The translations under genes were made by a program, and so were the position numbers. This document shows, one piece after another, positions 9,894 to 21,781 of a stretch of 64,000 nt of DNA; within the stretch, counting starts at the first letter, position 1; each line of letters begins with the position of its first letter. This stretch comes from Entomortierella parvispora (Eukaryota > Mortierellomycota > Mortierellomycetes > Mortierellales > Mortierellaceae): NCBI GenBank assembly GCA_963573315.1, contig OY752141.1:3286001-3350000 (forward strand). The letters run 5' to 3'. The notes under the pieces are model-generated. The model made no database searches. It was not told the DNA's origin and worked only from the letters and a program-made list of their open reading frames with translations.

Positions 9894-12807
9894 TTTAGGA
9901 TGGAGGAGAGTGTGGGTGATGACAGAAAGGAAGAAGAAAGAAAGAAGAGATGAGGATATGAGGAAGACCGGAAAAGAAAGGGAAACGAAAAGAAAGGAAA
10001 AGGAAGTGGAGAGAGAGGAAGTGAAGAGAGAGAAAGAGAGAGAAGAGAAGAGATGCAAAAGAGAGACAAAGAAGAGGGCGTGTGCGAAAGAGACGAGGGA
10101 AGAAGAAGAAAGAAAAGAAAAAGAGAAAGAGAGAGATGGATGCCTTGTCCCTGTCCCTGCTTTTCCTTTTGCTTCTCTTTCTTCTTTGCCCTCTCGTCCT
10201 GCTGCTACTGCAAACCCGCCCTGTCAGGACCATTGCCCCGCCATCTCCAGACGTCCCTCCCTGCTTCCTTCCTTTCTGTTCCTCCACAGACAGGGACCAT
10301 CCACTCTGCAGGCTGTGCCCTGCTGATATCCTTTGCCGCCTATTTGCCCCTGCATCTCCTGCATCAGGGTTCTCTTGCCCTGTTGGTCTTGTTGGTCTTG
10401 TCCCTTCTCGTCCTCTCTTCTTCGTTGCTGGACACCGTCCCACACTCTGCATTGCACCCGTTGCACGCAGTCCCGGATGGCGAGACCGAGCGAATCGCAC
10501 AGCCGGCAAACGGCCGCCTGGCTCGCTCTCACTGGACAGAAAACGACCGACGTCTGTGCCTGCTGGCAGCTTTTGGGGTCACGGTCACGACATGTTGCGC
10601 CCAATGGGCAGCGCCCGTTAAACAAAAGCTGGAACCCGGCCTGTGTCAAAAAAACCTCAGGCGGGCTAGGCACACAGAAGACACAGAGGGAGACAGAGCC
10701 CAAAAGGCCGCTGCGTCGTCTCGCTACGCCACGCACGCACGGGATCCCCGATCTGCGACGTCTTCTTGTCTTTCTTTCTTGAGATCCAGCACGTGACCTT
10801 CCTTTTTTTGGGCATTTCTTTCTCTCTCTCTCGGCATGCATGCATGCTTCCTTCTTGACAATCACAATCATTGATTGAGATCATCCTGGACTCTGGTGAA
10901 CGCACTGTACAGTCCACCCTCCTCTCTTTCCCCTCTCCCCCTCCCCCTCCCCCTCTCCCTCTCCTTTCCAACCAGCCAGGGAGACAAACCAATCACTGCA
11001 CACAAGGCTAGGATGGAATAATCAGCGCCCCCCCCCCGCAGGAAGCCAGGAACGGAATCTTGTTTGCTCAATCACCCCCTAACATTTACTGATGAACAAA
11101 AAGGTACATTCATCATCTTCTTGCTTGCTTGCTTGTTTGTCTGCTGCATTCATCATTCCCCCCCTCTTCTATCCTCTGCCTTGATGATCAAAAGCTAGTC
11201 TTCATCGAACCGACTGCTCAATGGCAGGCCTGCGTCCGAAGTGAAGATCGCGTTACACTTGACCTGAGCTTCCATCTCTCCATCTCATCTGCCCCCCTTG
11301 CTATTCCTGCCCTTGTTCCCGCCTGCCTCAGCATCTTCGCCGATAGCTTGACAAGGAGCAAAGTTCTAACTGGCATTTTTCTGCATCTAGGCCCACGGGG
11401 ATTTCCGATTGCATATGTCAGCCAAACTGAGCCTGGACGTCGCCATTTCTTTGACTGGTATACCCCCGTGTTTTCTTTCTTGAACCTTGGACGTGCAAAT
11501 GGATCATGCCAACTGACGATATCAAGGAGACATCTTGCATTCCCTGCAAGATCAGGGACAAGGAAACGCGAATATCTCTCTCCCCACTCTGCATAAAGTA
11601 GGGGCGCAGGAACGGACTGTCGCGACAATCACACACAGGGGTCACTTGGTCCACGAAACTAAATCGGGTCTTATCCACGGCATGGTTCCGATTGGCATTT
11701 CTCAATACCGGGGTGAACGAACGGGCCGAGGCGTGCCAAGGTTTGTTTCAAAAGCTCGCGTTGCAACCATCTTCAAGGAAATGGTTTTCTTTCGCGTTCA
11801 CCAGAACCTTGGAGGTGTTTGTTGACCCTGTGCAAAAATAAGAGCCGTTTCTGTGACCCTGGAGCTCTTTGTCGATCTCTTCTTTCCTGCTTGTCGATGA
11901 ACCCTGTCTGTGTAACACTCATCGCTGTAGAGTTTTTGCGCGTTTTCCATCAAAACAGTGCACGTCTCTTGATTGTAGCAAGTAAGTACAGCCACAGTAA
12001 AACAATAAAAAAAACGCTGTGTACCCGCTTCAACGGTAGGGCCGCCTCTGACTAGAGAACATTCTCTTTTGTCCTCTCTCCTCACTCACCGCTGTGGGGA
12101 GAGCGGCGTGAGAATGGAAATTGTTGTTGCCATCGTGGGGAGGGTGGAATCCGAGAGGCTGCTTTTCGAGAGAATTGCAATTTGAAGACTGCGCGGCTGG
12201 TCATGTTTACGCACTCCGACGACTTTCCCAGGAAGCAATTGCCCCTGGGTGGTGAGAAGGACCGATGGTCTTGGAGTCCGAGATGAATGCTGGATGGCTG
12301 GGTCTTACAAAAGTGCAGGAGATTCAATTCCGTTTCCCGATTTAGACCTCGACTTGGCAAGAATTGGGCTTGTGGGACGCCTGAATGTGTCTCCGCGACC
12401 AGTCGGCATCTCGCCGAAGCTGCTTTTCATCGTCATTGAAAAATTACAGCTGAACAAAGCCGAAGAAGAGGTCCACATATCGTATCATCCTGACTAACAG
12501 GGCAGCTGCACATGAACACGCACCCGGCAATTGAGAGACCGACAGGCGATCGCATGGCAAATGTTAGTCTTGTTATAAAAGGTCCCAGGGTAAGCGTCTC
12601 TCCCACCCTTCCCCATTGACCCTCCTAAACCCCATATAATACCTTTTGTTCGTCTATCCCTGCTCGCCGTGGTTCTTGTTCGTCTTGGACATTTGCCCAT
12701 TCCCTTTCTTTCCTTGATCGGCAGCTCCCACATACCCTCTCCATTAATTACCCGTACAACCATACAACCATCTCCTAATAATCCCATTCCCTCACTTTAC
12801 TTTTATA
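9894..12807. other. gene-free divergent region between zinc-finger gene and OPT1
   Basis: About 2.9 kb. The first 250 bases form a long pyrimidine-rich leader of the zinc-finger gene (GA-rich on the plus strand, about 9910-10140). A CCCTCTCCC-type tract occupies about 10917-10970. Near 12573 and 12634 there are TATA-like elements for OPT1. Open frames here are short, unconserved and lack splice support. I see no RNA gene. Confidence 0.65.
12573..12580 (+). promoter_or_regulatory. TATA-like element upstream of OPT1
   Basis: TTATAAAA lies about 230 bases before the OPT1 start codon, and a second AT-rich element (ATATAATA) lies near 12634-12641. Assignment rests on position and sequence only. 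Confidence 0.45.
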
Positions 12808-15105
12808 ATGGATAAGACCGTCGTCGAGACGCACGACGAAAAGTATGAGGCCAAAGACTCTGAAGAGTTCCCATTAGATGAGGAAGAGGACTCCCCTATT
12901 GAAGAAGTCCGAGTCACCGTGTCAAGTAAGCATCCGTACATTCACTAGCATTCACTAGTCTCTTGGTTTTGACTGGACGTCTCTAATTATATATGTATTC
13001 GTCCAACCGTAGATACCGACGACCCATCAATGCCCTGCAATACCTTTCGGATGTGGTTCCTTGGTCTTTTGTTCACAGCGGCCGTTAGTTTCGTGAACCA
13101 GTTCTTTTATCTTCGTCAGACCCAGATTTCAATCGGTTACTCGGTTGTGGCCCTGATCTCTCTGCCAATCGGACATTTGATGGCCAGGATTCTCCCCACC
13201 CGTCAAATGAGCCTTCTTGGATGGAAGTTTTCTCTGAACCCAGGACCCTTCTCACTCAAGGAACACATCTTGATCGGCACTATGGTCTCCTGCAACACGA
13301 GTACAGCGTATGCCGTCGACATTGTCATCTTGCAACACGTGTACTATGGCGACAAACAGCCCTTTATCGCTGGTTTGCTTTTGGTCCTGACGACTCAGAT
13401 CACTGGCTTCGCCCTCGCGGGTGCGATCCGACGATTCTTGGTCCGTCCTGCTCATATGGTGTGGCCTGGAACTTTGGTCACAGCTTCACTCTTCCGCTCT
13501 CTGCACTCGAATGCTCAATCAGTGGAGGAGGATTCTGGGCGCATGTCGAGGATGAAGTACTTCATGATTGTCACGGCTGGTTCGTTCATTTACTACTGGC
13601 TGCCAGGTCTGTTGTTCCCAACCATTGGTATGATCTCCTGGATCTGCTGGATCGCACCCGACAACATCGTCCTTTCGCAGCTCACAGGATCCAGCGGACT
13701 CGGCATCGGCACCATTGCGTTGGATTGGGCAGCAGCGTCGTACTATGTGAATCCATTGGTCACCCCTTGGTTCGCCCAAGCCAACATCATTATCGGCTTC
13801 ATCTTGGTTACCTATATTATGGTCCCCTGGGCCTACTATACCAACTTGTGGAACTCTAAAAACTACCCGATCTTGTCAGCGTCTCTTTTCCGTGAAGATG
13901 GCACTCCCTACAACAAAACTTCGATTCTGACGGGCAATGTGCTCGACGAGGCAAAATACCAGGCCTATGGACCCATCCGCATGGATTCCTTCTTCGCGTT
14001 GACATACGGTGTTGGATTCGCGGGATTAATGGCCACCGTTGTTCACGTGATTCTTTACCATGGCACTGAAATGGTAGCCCGCTGGAAGTCTGCCCGCGCC
14101 GAGAACGAGGATATCCACTCTCGTCTGATGCGAGTCTACCCCGAGGTCCCCGACTGGTGGTACATGATTCTATTTGGTGCCACACTCGCCCTGAGCTTGG
14201 TTGCCTGCATCGTCTGGGATTTCATGCCTTGGTGGGCTGTCCTCCTGGCCCTGGTTATCGCCATGTTCTTTGTCCTGCCCGTTGGAATCGTCCAAGCCGT
14301 CACTAACCAGCAGCCTGGATTGAACATTGTGACAGAGTACGTGATCGGTTATCTCCTCCCTGGACATGCAATCGCCAACGTCACCTTCAAAACCTACGGC
14401 TATATCGTCAATGTGCAGGCACTGACATTTGTGTCGGATCTGAAGTTGGGTCATTACATGAAGATCCCTCCCAGAGTCATGTTCATGGCCCAGCTCACCT
14501 CCACCTTCATCAGTGGTCTTATCAACCTGTCCACGGCCATGTGGCTCGTCAATACCCGTCCAGATATTTGTACACCCAAGGGCTACCCCTTCACTTGCCG
14601 CAATACCAACACTTTTTATTCGGCCTCGATCATCTGGGGTGCTATCGGTCCCGCCCGGGTCTTTGGTTCCAAGGATGGGGCTCTCTACTCCAAAGTCCAA
14701 TGGGGATTCGTTGTCGGAGCTATACTACCAATCCCCTTCTGGTACGCGGCCCGGAGGTTTCCTCAAGTCCCTTGGTTAAAGTACGTTCATTGGCCAGTCC
14801 TTTTGGCTGCGACGTCCAATATGCCACCAGCCCTGCCTTACTTCTACTCGAACGGGTTGTTTATCGGCTTCATCTTTGCGTTCCTGTTGAGACGCTATCG
14901 TTACAATTGGTGGGCCCGTTACAACTACTTGACTTCGGCCGCCTTGGACTCTGGTGTGGCTGTGTGCGGACTGGTGATCTTTTTTGCGATCCAGTCTTGG
15001 GATGGAACTGCGCCAACGTGGATTGGAAACCCAGCCGATGGTGTTCTTGATCACTGTCCCCTGGGCGGCTCTGCTTACAACAAGATCCCAGCGGCGGCCG
15101 CTTAG
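12808..15105 (+). CDS. OPT-family oligopeptide transporter, paralogue 1
   Basis: Two exons, 12808-12925 and 13013-15105, giving about 736 residues. Oligopeptide transporters of the OPT superfamily are proton-coupled importers of small peptides (and in some clades glutathione or metal chelates) at the plasma membrane. The short acidic N-terminus ends in the cytosolic motif EEDSPIEEVRVTVSNTDDPS. It is followed by NTFRMW and many hydrophobic segments. The family signatures NPGPFSLKEH (near residue 110) and KIPPR (near residue 525) are both intact. The intron (GTAAGC...CCGTAG) splits an Asn codon. This copy is the most diverged of the three by codon use, and it ends in its last big exon with an Ala-rich tail, lacking the small terminal exons of the other two. 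A two-intron arrangement cannot be excluded but is not needed. Confidence 0.93.
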
Positions 15106-16837
15106 AACAACCTAAAGGCACGAAAACCCTTTTTGTAAAATAAAAAAACGAGCATTTCATTTAGAAGCATGGACACAACAGTGGGGAGAGTCTACTTTGG
15201 TCTCTTCCTAATCAATGAGCAACCAATGGTTCATTTCGGAAAGAACCCGTCCGTATCTCTGCGCACTCATGATAACCTTTTAGGCGTGGACAATAATGGA
15301 CTCTTTGGAGTTTTCCCAAGACGCTCTTTTGGCTTTTTTTTCTTTCTTCTCTCTGTATGTGTTTATTATTTTGCCGACGAAAAAATTGACCCTTCTTTGT
15401 TGTGGTGTCAAAGTGGACAGGTGTCCATGAGAACTATGGTGGAAAGGTAGAGGAGGAGAAGGATACAAAATAATCCGAGTGTTGTAAACTGCATTCTAAT
15501 CATGGTTTCAAAGGGAAGGAACAACTTTGACGCAAAATTGAACGCACGAACACTAATGGTGAGAATGAAAAAAAAAGAAACTAGAGGGGCGCACGCGGAC
15601 ACGGACGCACCAGAAGAGAGGAACGGAGCAGATCCTATTCGTTCAAAAGATTCCAAGGCCCCAACTCTTTTTCTTTTTTACTTCATGAACAAAGAAAACA
15701 GAGACAGAGTCCGGATCAATCGTGGGAGTGTAGACGATGGGTGCCTATGGTTGTGAGAAAGTCTCACCACTCACATCGACTTGTCCCTGTCAAGGACAAC
15801 CAACAAGCACCAACGGAAAAATAAAACACAAGAAAATTGGGTTTGGTCCCACAAGAGAAGAGCAGCGTGACAGGATTGGGAAATCGTTGTCCAGCTGGAG
15901 GGGACCAACAAAGATGGGATCGATCCCATTGGCCACTCAGGGACGCACAATGGTCCGGGCCAACCTCTTTGACAAGAGCAATCCACTTTGAAAAGTTACC
16001 AATGTTGGTGGCACACAGCAGCGTTGCGTTTTTCCAGCTCTTGCTCTCAGCTGTCGAGTCCAGCAGCACTATAGCAGCCCTGTCCGATCAGGCTCAAATG
16101 TACAAGGAGAATAAACAACAAACTCAGAAGTCCAGACCGCACAATTGTCCGCTCGTCAAATTCTGTGAATTAGCCCTTGATAATCTTCTTGGTAGACCTC
16201 ATCCTCCTCTTTGGTATCTTGGTCCCTGCTACTGCATGTTGATCGTAGATGAACGGGACAAGTGGCATCGAAGAGAGACAATTCATTTCGGTCCAAGAAA
16301 AGCTCATGATCGTGAGAGTACAGAGTGTACAATACGAATGTTCCTCGTCTTGTAACAACGTTGCGTTGACAAAAGAAAAAGAAAAATATGATTCAACAAA
16401 CTTACCTCACAGACAAGAGCGCCCCTTCGCTGAAATGAGTCTCGCACGCTCTCTTTGTTTTGTTTTGTCCGGAGCTCATTGGGGAACCCTCCTGATCAAA
16501 AAAGTACTGCTTTGTTTCCTTTCCGGTCTACTCTGCCTGGACGTTGGTTGGGCCAAGTTTGTTTGTGTGAAGGCAACATCCTTCGATTCAGCGAACCAAA
16601 AAAGAGACCTGGAGTCGCTATAATTGCAGTGATGTATCCAGTGTAAGCACTCTCTATTCACCCGTGGCAGCGATAGAGTGAAAATGATTCAATTCCGAGG
16701 AGGTTCGACACACGACACATAAATACCTTGCCTTGCCCCTGGTTTCCAAGTTGTCTTCTTGTGAATACCCCTCCCACCTTACCCCACCCCTACCTTTTCA
16801 TCCCTTCCCCCTAATCACCATCCAGCCACTTCCCAGC
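15106..16837. other. intergenic spacer between OPT1 and OPT2
   Basis: About 1.7 kb with no supportable gene. Short open frames show no domain, splice pattern or similarity to the neighbours. An AT-rich CATAAATA at about 16718-16725 may serve as the OPT2 core promoter, about 115 bases before its ATG. Confidence 0.65.
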
Positions 16838-19458
16838 ATGGATAAGGAGGAAATCGCCATCGAGAAGACGACTTATGTCGACGAAAAGATCGACTCCCAT
16901 CTTGATGACGGTGAACAACACCTCGAGGAAGAAGATGACTCCCCCATTGAGGAGGTCCGCGTTACTATCTCCAGTACGTATCCAATCATCTCCATTCCTG
17001 TTTTCCCACCATGCTTCCAGTCATGTTGCCACTGCCTTGCTGAACCGCTGAACCGCTGAACCGCACACGTTGTCGACACGAGTCTAATGATGCAAAAAAA
17101 ACCCCATCATGTTAGACTTGGATGACCCCCAATTGCCTTACAACACCTTCCGTATGTGGACCTTGGGTCTCTTCTGGACCTGTGTGGTTTCGTTCGTCAA
17201 CCAGTTCTTCTACCTGCGTCAGGCCAACATCTCGATTAGTTACTCTGTCTGTGCCCTCTTGTCGCTCCCCATGGGAATGTTCATGGCCCGCGTCCTGCCC
17301 ACTCGCCAGTTCAACATTTTCGGCTACAAGTGCTCGCTTAACCCTGGTCCCTTCTCCATCAAGGAGCACGTCTTGATCGGAACCATGGTCAACTGTAACA
17401 CCGGCACTGCCTACGCTGTCGACATTGTCATTATCCAGAAGCTTTTCTACCATGACGACAAGTCCTTCGTGGCCGGTATGTTCCTCGTTTTGACCACCCA
17501 GATCACCGGTTTCGCCTTGGCTGGTGCTATCCGTCGCTTCTTGGTCCGTCCTGCCCACATGGTCTGGCCTCAGAACTTGGTCACAGCCTCGCTCTTCCGT
17601 TCCCTCCACGCCCAACTCGGTGAGGATGACAATGGTCGTATGTCCCGTATGAGATACTTCCTCTTGGTTTGCGGAGGAATGTTCTGTTACTACTGGCTCC
17701 CAGGTTTTATCTTCCCAACGATCGGTACTATTGCCTGGATCTGCTGGATTGCCCCCAACAACGTGGCGTTGGCTCAAATCACGGGCTCCAGCGGTCTCGG
17801 TGTCGGAGTCCTTGCCCTGGATTGGGCTGCTGCCTCCCTCATCATCGGACCACTTGTCACCCCATGGTTCGCCCAGGTCAACATTTTGATCGGCTTTGTC
17901 CTCGTTACCTACATCATGGTGCCTTGGGCTTACTTCACCAACCTCTGGGACTCCAAGAACTACCCTATCCTTACTGCCAGTCTTTTCACGATTGATGGAG
18001 CTGCTTACAATATTTCCTCCGTCCTCGTTGATGACGTTTTGGACGAGGCTTCTTACCAAGCCTACGGTCCTCTCCGCATGGACTCGTTCTTTGCTTTGAC
18101 CTACGGAGTTGGTTTCGCCGGTTTGACTGCCACCTTGGTTCACGTCATTCTCCACAACGGTCCCGAGATTGTTGCCCGCTGGAAGTCTGCCCGTGCTGAG
18201 AACGAGGATGTCCACTCCCGTTTGATGCGTGTATACCCCGAGGTCCCTGACTGGTGGTACGGTCTCCTTTTCATCATCACCTTTGCTTTGTCCATGATCA
18301 CTTGTGTTGTCTGGGACTACATGCCTTGGTGGTGCCTCATCATTGCAATGATCATTGCCATCATCTTTGTTCTCCCTGTCGGTATCGTCCAGGCTGTCAC
18401 CAACCAGCAACCTGGTTTGAACATCATTACAGAGTACACAATTGGTTATATGCTTCCCGGACATGCCATCGCCAATGTCACGTTCAAGACTTACGGTTAC
18501 ATTGTCAACGTCCAGGCCCTTCAGTTTGCCTCCGACTTGAAGTTGGGACATTACATGAAGATCCCCCCTCAGGTCATGTTCATGGCCCAGTTGGTCTCGG
18601 CCATCATCTCCTGCATCATCAACTTGGGCACTGCCATCTGGCTGATCGACACTCAACCCCATATCTGCACACCCGAGGGATACCCCTTCACCTGCCGTAA
18701 CACCAACACCTTCTACTCTGCCTCGGTCATTTGGGGAGCCATTGGTCCCGCCCGTGTCTTTGGTAGCAAGGATGGTGCCCTCTACAGTCCCGTCCAATGG
18801 GGTTTCCTTGTCGGAGCTCTGTTGCCCTTGGTCTTCTGGTTGGCTTCGCGCAAGTGGCCCAACGTTGCTTGGTTGAAGTACGTGCACTGGCCCGTGCTCT
18901 TGGCCGCCACGTCCAACATGCCCCCATACCTCCCTTACATGTACTCCAACGGTCTCTTGCTTGGATTCATCTTTGCATTCTGTTTGAGACGTTACCAGTA
19001 CAGATGGTGGTCTCGTTACAACTACCTCACTTCGGCCGCCTTGGATGCCGGTGTTGCCGTCTGTGGTGTTGTAATCTTCTTTGCCATTCAGGTCTGGGGT
19101 GGTGCTTTCCCCACCTGGTGGGGAAACCCTACGGGAGACACTACCAACAACACAAACACGATGGTAAGTTTTTTTTTTTCTCGAAGATGAAAAGAAGAAA
19201 AAAGAAAAGGCGCCCAAAAGGAGGGAAGGAGGGAAGGCTAATGGTCTTTTGGTTTCCTTTTTTCTTTTCTTTCTCTCTCTTTTTTTTTTTATAGGATCAC
19301 TGTTACTATGGAACGACCAACGGTAAGTTATGAAAAGCAAAAACAGAAACAATTGGCTGGCCATGGTTGGCGCAATACCGGGGTGTGACTTGTAACGTAG
19401 ACTGACGCGTGTCCACTCTTCATTTTGTGTAGGATATGGTCAGGTTCCTTTATCATAA
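16838..19458 (+). CDS. OPT-family oligopeptide transporter, paralogue 2
   Basis: Four exons: 16838-16973, 17116-19163, 19295-19322 and 19433-19458, giving about 745 residues. The first intron has the same phase and place as in paralogues 1 and 3, interrupting the Asn codon after VTIS. The main exon carries NPGPFSIKEH and, at the second family signature, KIPPQ in place of KIPPR. Membrane segments run throughout. The last two tiny exons add a tail DHCYYGTTNGYGQVPLS that closely parallels paralogue 3. Codons are strongly C-ending, more so than in paralogue 1, which suggests high expression. A long open frame on the opposite strand is a by-product of that codon bias. Long stretches are identical in DNA to paralogue 3. 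The role inferred is peptide import at the plasma membrane; the substrate cannot be told from sequence. Confidence 0.92.
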
Positions 19459-19569
19459 GATATAACAGGTCCTTCCCCAAAGCTCATTTGCGCAAATGTA
19501 ATAAATCCTGTGTTGCGCTCTCACCTTGGTTTGTCCCCCTCGCCCTCTCTTTGTGTTCCAGAGTTTTGA

Positions 19570-19577
<8 letters not shown>

Positions 19578-19618
<41 letters not shown>
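19578..19618 (+). repeat. (GT)n microsatellite, about 20 units
   Basis: Uninterrupted GT dinucleotides about 120 bases after the OPT2 stop codon, probably beyond or within its 3' untranslated region. Confidence 0.9.
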
Positions 19619-19619
<1 letters not shown>

Positions 19620-21587
19620 TTTTCGGATGGATGTCCGAAAGAAGAAAAAATCGGTCATCCCATTTGTCCAGCAGGATGGGAAGCGAGCACGAGAGCAGCA
19701 AGTCCGATTTGTTGTGTTTGTCCCTTTGTGAGGGTGGTGGTGGGCGTTTATCAACCATTTTGGGAGGCGCGGGCGCAAGGAAAGACGAGAGCGTTCAAAC
19801 GATCGGTAGCTGTGTGCGAAGAGAAGTGTTTGTGGTGGAAAAAGATGAAAAGACGGGTATCAAACAGACTGGTGGTGAAACAACAAACGAGCAATCGTGG
19901 TGACCGAGAAGACAGGGATCTAGTTTTCGTAATCCTCCTTTCAGTACCGAGGAAAGGACAGATCAAGGAGACAAGAAAACGAGTGTAGAAAGAAAGGGAG
20001 AGAGAACAGTTGACGGGGACGGGGACGCGTGCGCGCGTGCAGGGTATCGTCCGTTTATATATATCTTCTTAAGTCCTTTCTCGTCATCGTTCGATTAACA
20101 GTGGTGTCTCCTCTCCCTCGGGTGCGCCTTTTAGTTTCATGTGGGCTAAAAACCGAGCAACGAACAGGAATGTGTGCTACGCAAACGCCCTTTATTTTCG
20201 AAATTCGCTCTGCTCTCGCTCGGATGGTGTCCCGATGATAACCCATTGGACATGTAGGATCTGTCGTGAGTCGGGTCCATGGACTAAAATGTGACTAAAC
20301 AACAACGAGCCATGCAATTGGACAAGAACTATCTGTGCAGGGAGGTCCATTTGCCAGAGTTCAAGAAAGGTACAGTACATGGCTTTGTCGCTTGAAGCAA
20401 TGGACTAAAAGCATTCGTCTCGGAGTGGCATCCGCATGAGGTCGTGGGACACTTCTTGAAAAGGAACACATTCAATGTCCTCAGACGGATATGGGCATCT
20501 TGCTCCACTCGACCTTGCACGAAAGTTAGACTGGCAACCAGTGAGGGGTTTTCCCAGACAAGTAGTGTGTTATAGCCAAAGTCACTCCTCATCTCCATCG
20601 AGAGGAGACAAGGGGCTGGGCTGCTGAACCTTCACTCCTCTTCCTTCCGCCAAGGAAATTCTGGCACGAGGACTCTTTGCGGTGATTGAAACCTGTCCTT
20701 GTTCGCCCAAATCGTTACTGCTGTATTGACTTTACCCACCAACGCAAAAGCCAAATATGTAATCTGGCTGAGTTGAGTCTTTGCGTCCTTTCCCATCAAG
20801 GCGCAAGTCGTTGATCCAGAGGAGATCCGCTTCATCGAGCAAATGAACGCGCGAGTTGCGGTAATTTCCAGTGAAAACCTTGCAAATATTCCCTCATGGT
20901 TTTCTCCAGTTGACTTTCACTTTCAGAGTCGCCCACTCGTTTCCGTATCAGAAGGTCCGCCTTGACCCTGAAAGAACAATTATTGTAGACTATTAGACTA
21001 TCGCCTGCACATGTATCTTGTCTTTCATTGCAGCTCTTCTTATTTTGATGCCCCGCTCGAACGGAAGGCGTCCGTCGCTGCGAGAACAGGGACAGGATGG
21101 GACTTTTTTAGTGGGCTGCAGCAAATACGCTCAAAAAAGTGCGCATGCCACCAAAAGGCCAGCAGTAGCAAGGCCCAACCTTATCACAGCAAGGAACGCG
21201 ATCCTATTTGCTGCTTATATTGGTCTGCGTTGGCTCCATGCAACGCCTTTGATTCCGCCCTCCAGCCAGAGTCAAGTCCATGTAGCAGGAGACTTGCGAT
21301 GAAAACTTAAAGAGTCGTCTACCTTGAATCCGCACAGGGGTAAACTGCCCCGGTTGACGCCATGTGTCGCTGGGACGCAAGCACTGCAGCACCTCTTGCC
21401 GAGAGCAGCGAATGGGGATCGCATCCTGTACGCACTGGTCTTCTCGCTGAGAGGAGCCAACGGCAAATCACCGGAACGTCTCCCTGAGGCAACATGTCTC
21501 TCGCTCTCTGTTTCCCATGACGAACTTTCCCTTCTCGCCAAAGACACCGTTCTCCTCATGCAACTTGAGCGATGTTAGCCCCACTCT

Positions 21588-21595
21588 TATAAATA
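21588..21595 (+). promoter_or_regulatory. TATA box upstream of OPT3
   Basis: TATAAATA lies about 190 bases before the OPT3 start. It is followed by a pyrimidine-rich leader, as expected for a strongly expressed fungal gene. Confidence 0.55.
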
Positions 21596-21781
21596 CTCGA
21601 TCCACCTCTCTCCACTTTTTGTTCGATTGTCACTTCTGATCAATTCCTCCCCGGTCGTTTCCTTCCCTACCGCCCCTTCCTCTCTCCTCTACTGTTCGAC
21701 CCTCCATCCCCTTCCCTACCCCCGACCCTTCCCATCTCTCCTTTTACCCCGCAACCTTTCGCTACAGCAACAACCTCCACA

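Larger units (their letters stand above)
19459..21781. other. intergenic spacer between OPT2 and OPT3
   Basis: About 2.3 kb with a dinucleotide repeat near its left end and a TATA box near its right end. I see no coding region, tRNA or transposon remnant that I can support. Confidence 0.65.

Noticed and set aside
9894-10058. Upstream extension of the C2H2 gene
   Set aside because: It encodes almost only Ser, Phe and Leu from a CT tract, consistent with an untranslated leader.
11129-11628. Overlapping short frames on both strands between the C2H2 gene and OPT1
   Set aside because: No domain, codon pattern or splice support; length is within chance for this base composition.
17112-19364. A 750-codon open frame on the minus strand opposite OPT2
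   Set aside because: It is a by-product of the C-ending codon bias of OPT2. Its translation is repetitive in Asp/Gly/Val/Asn with no domain, and it has no promoter or splice structure of its own.
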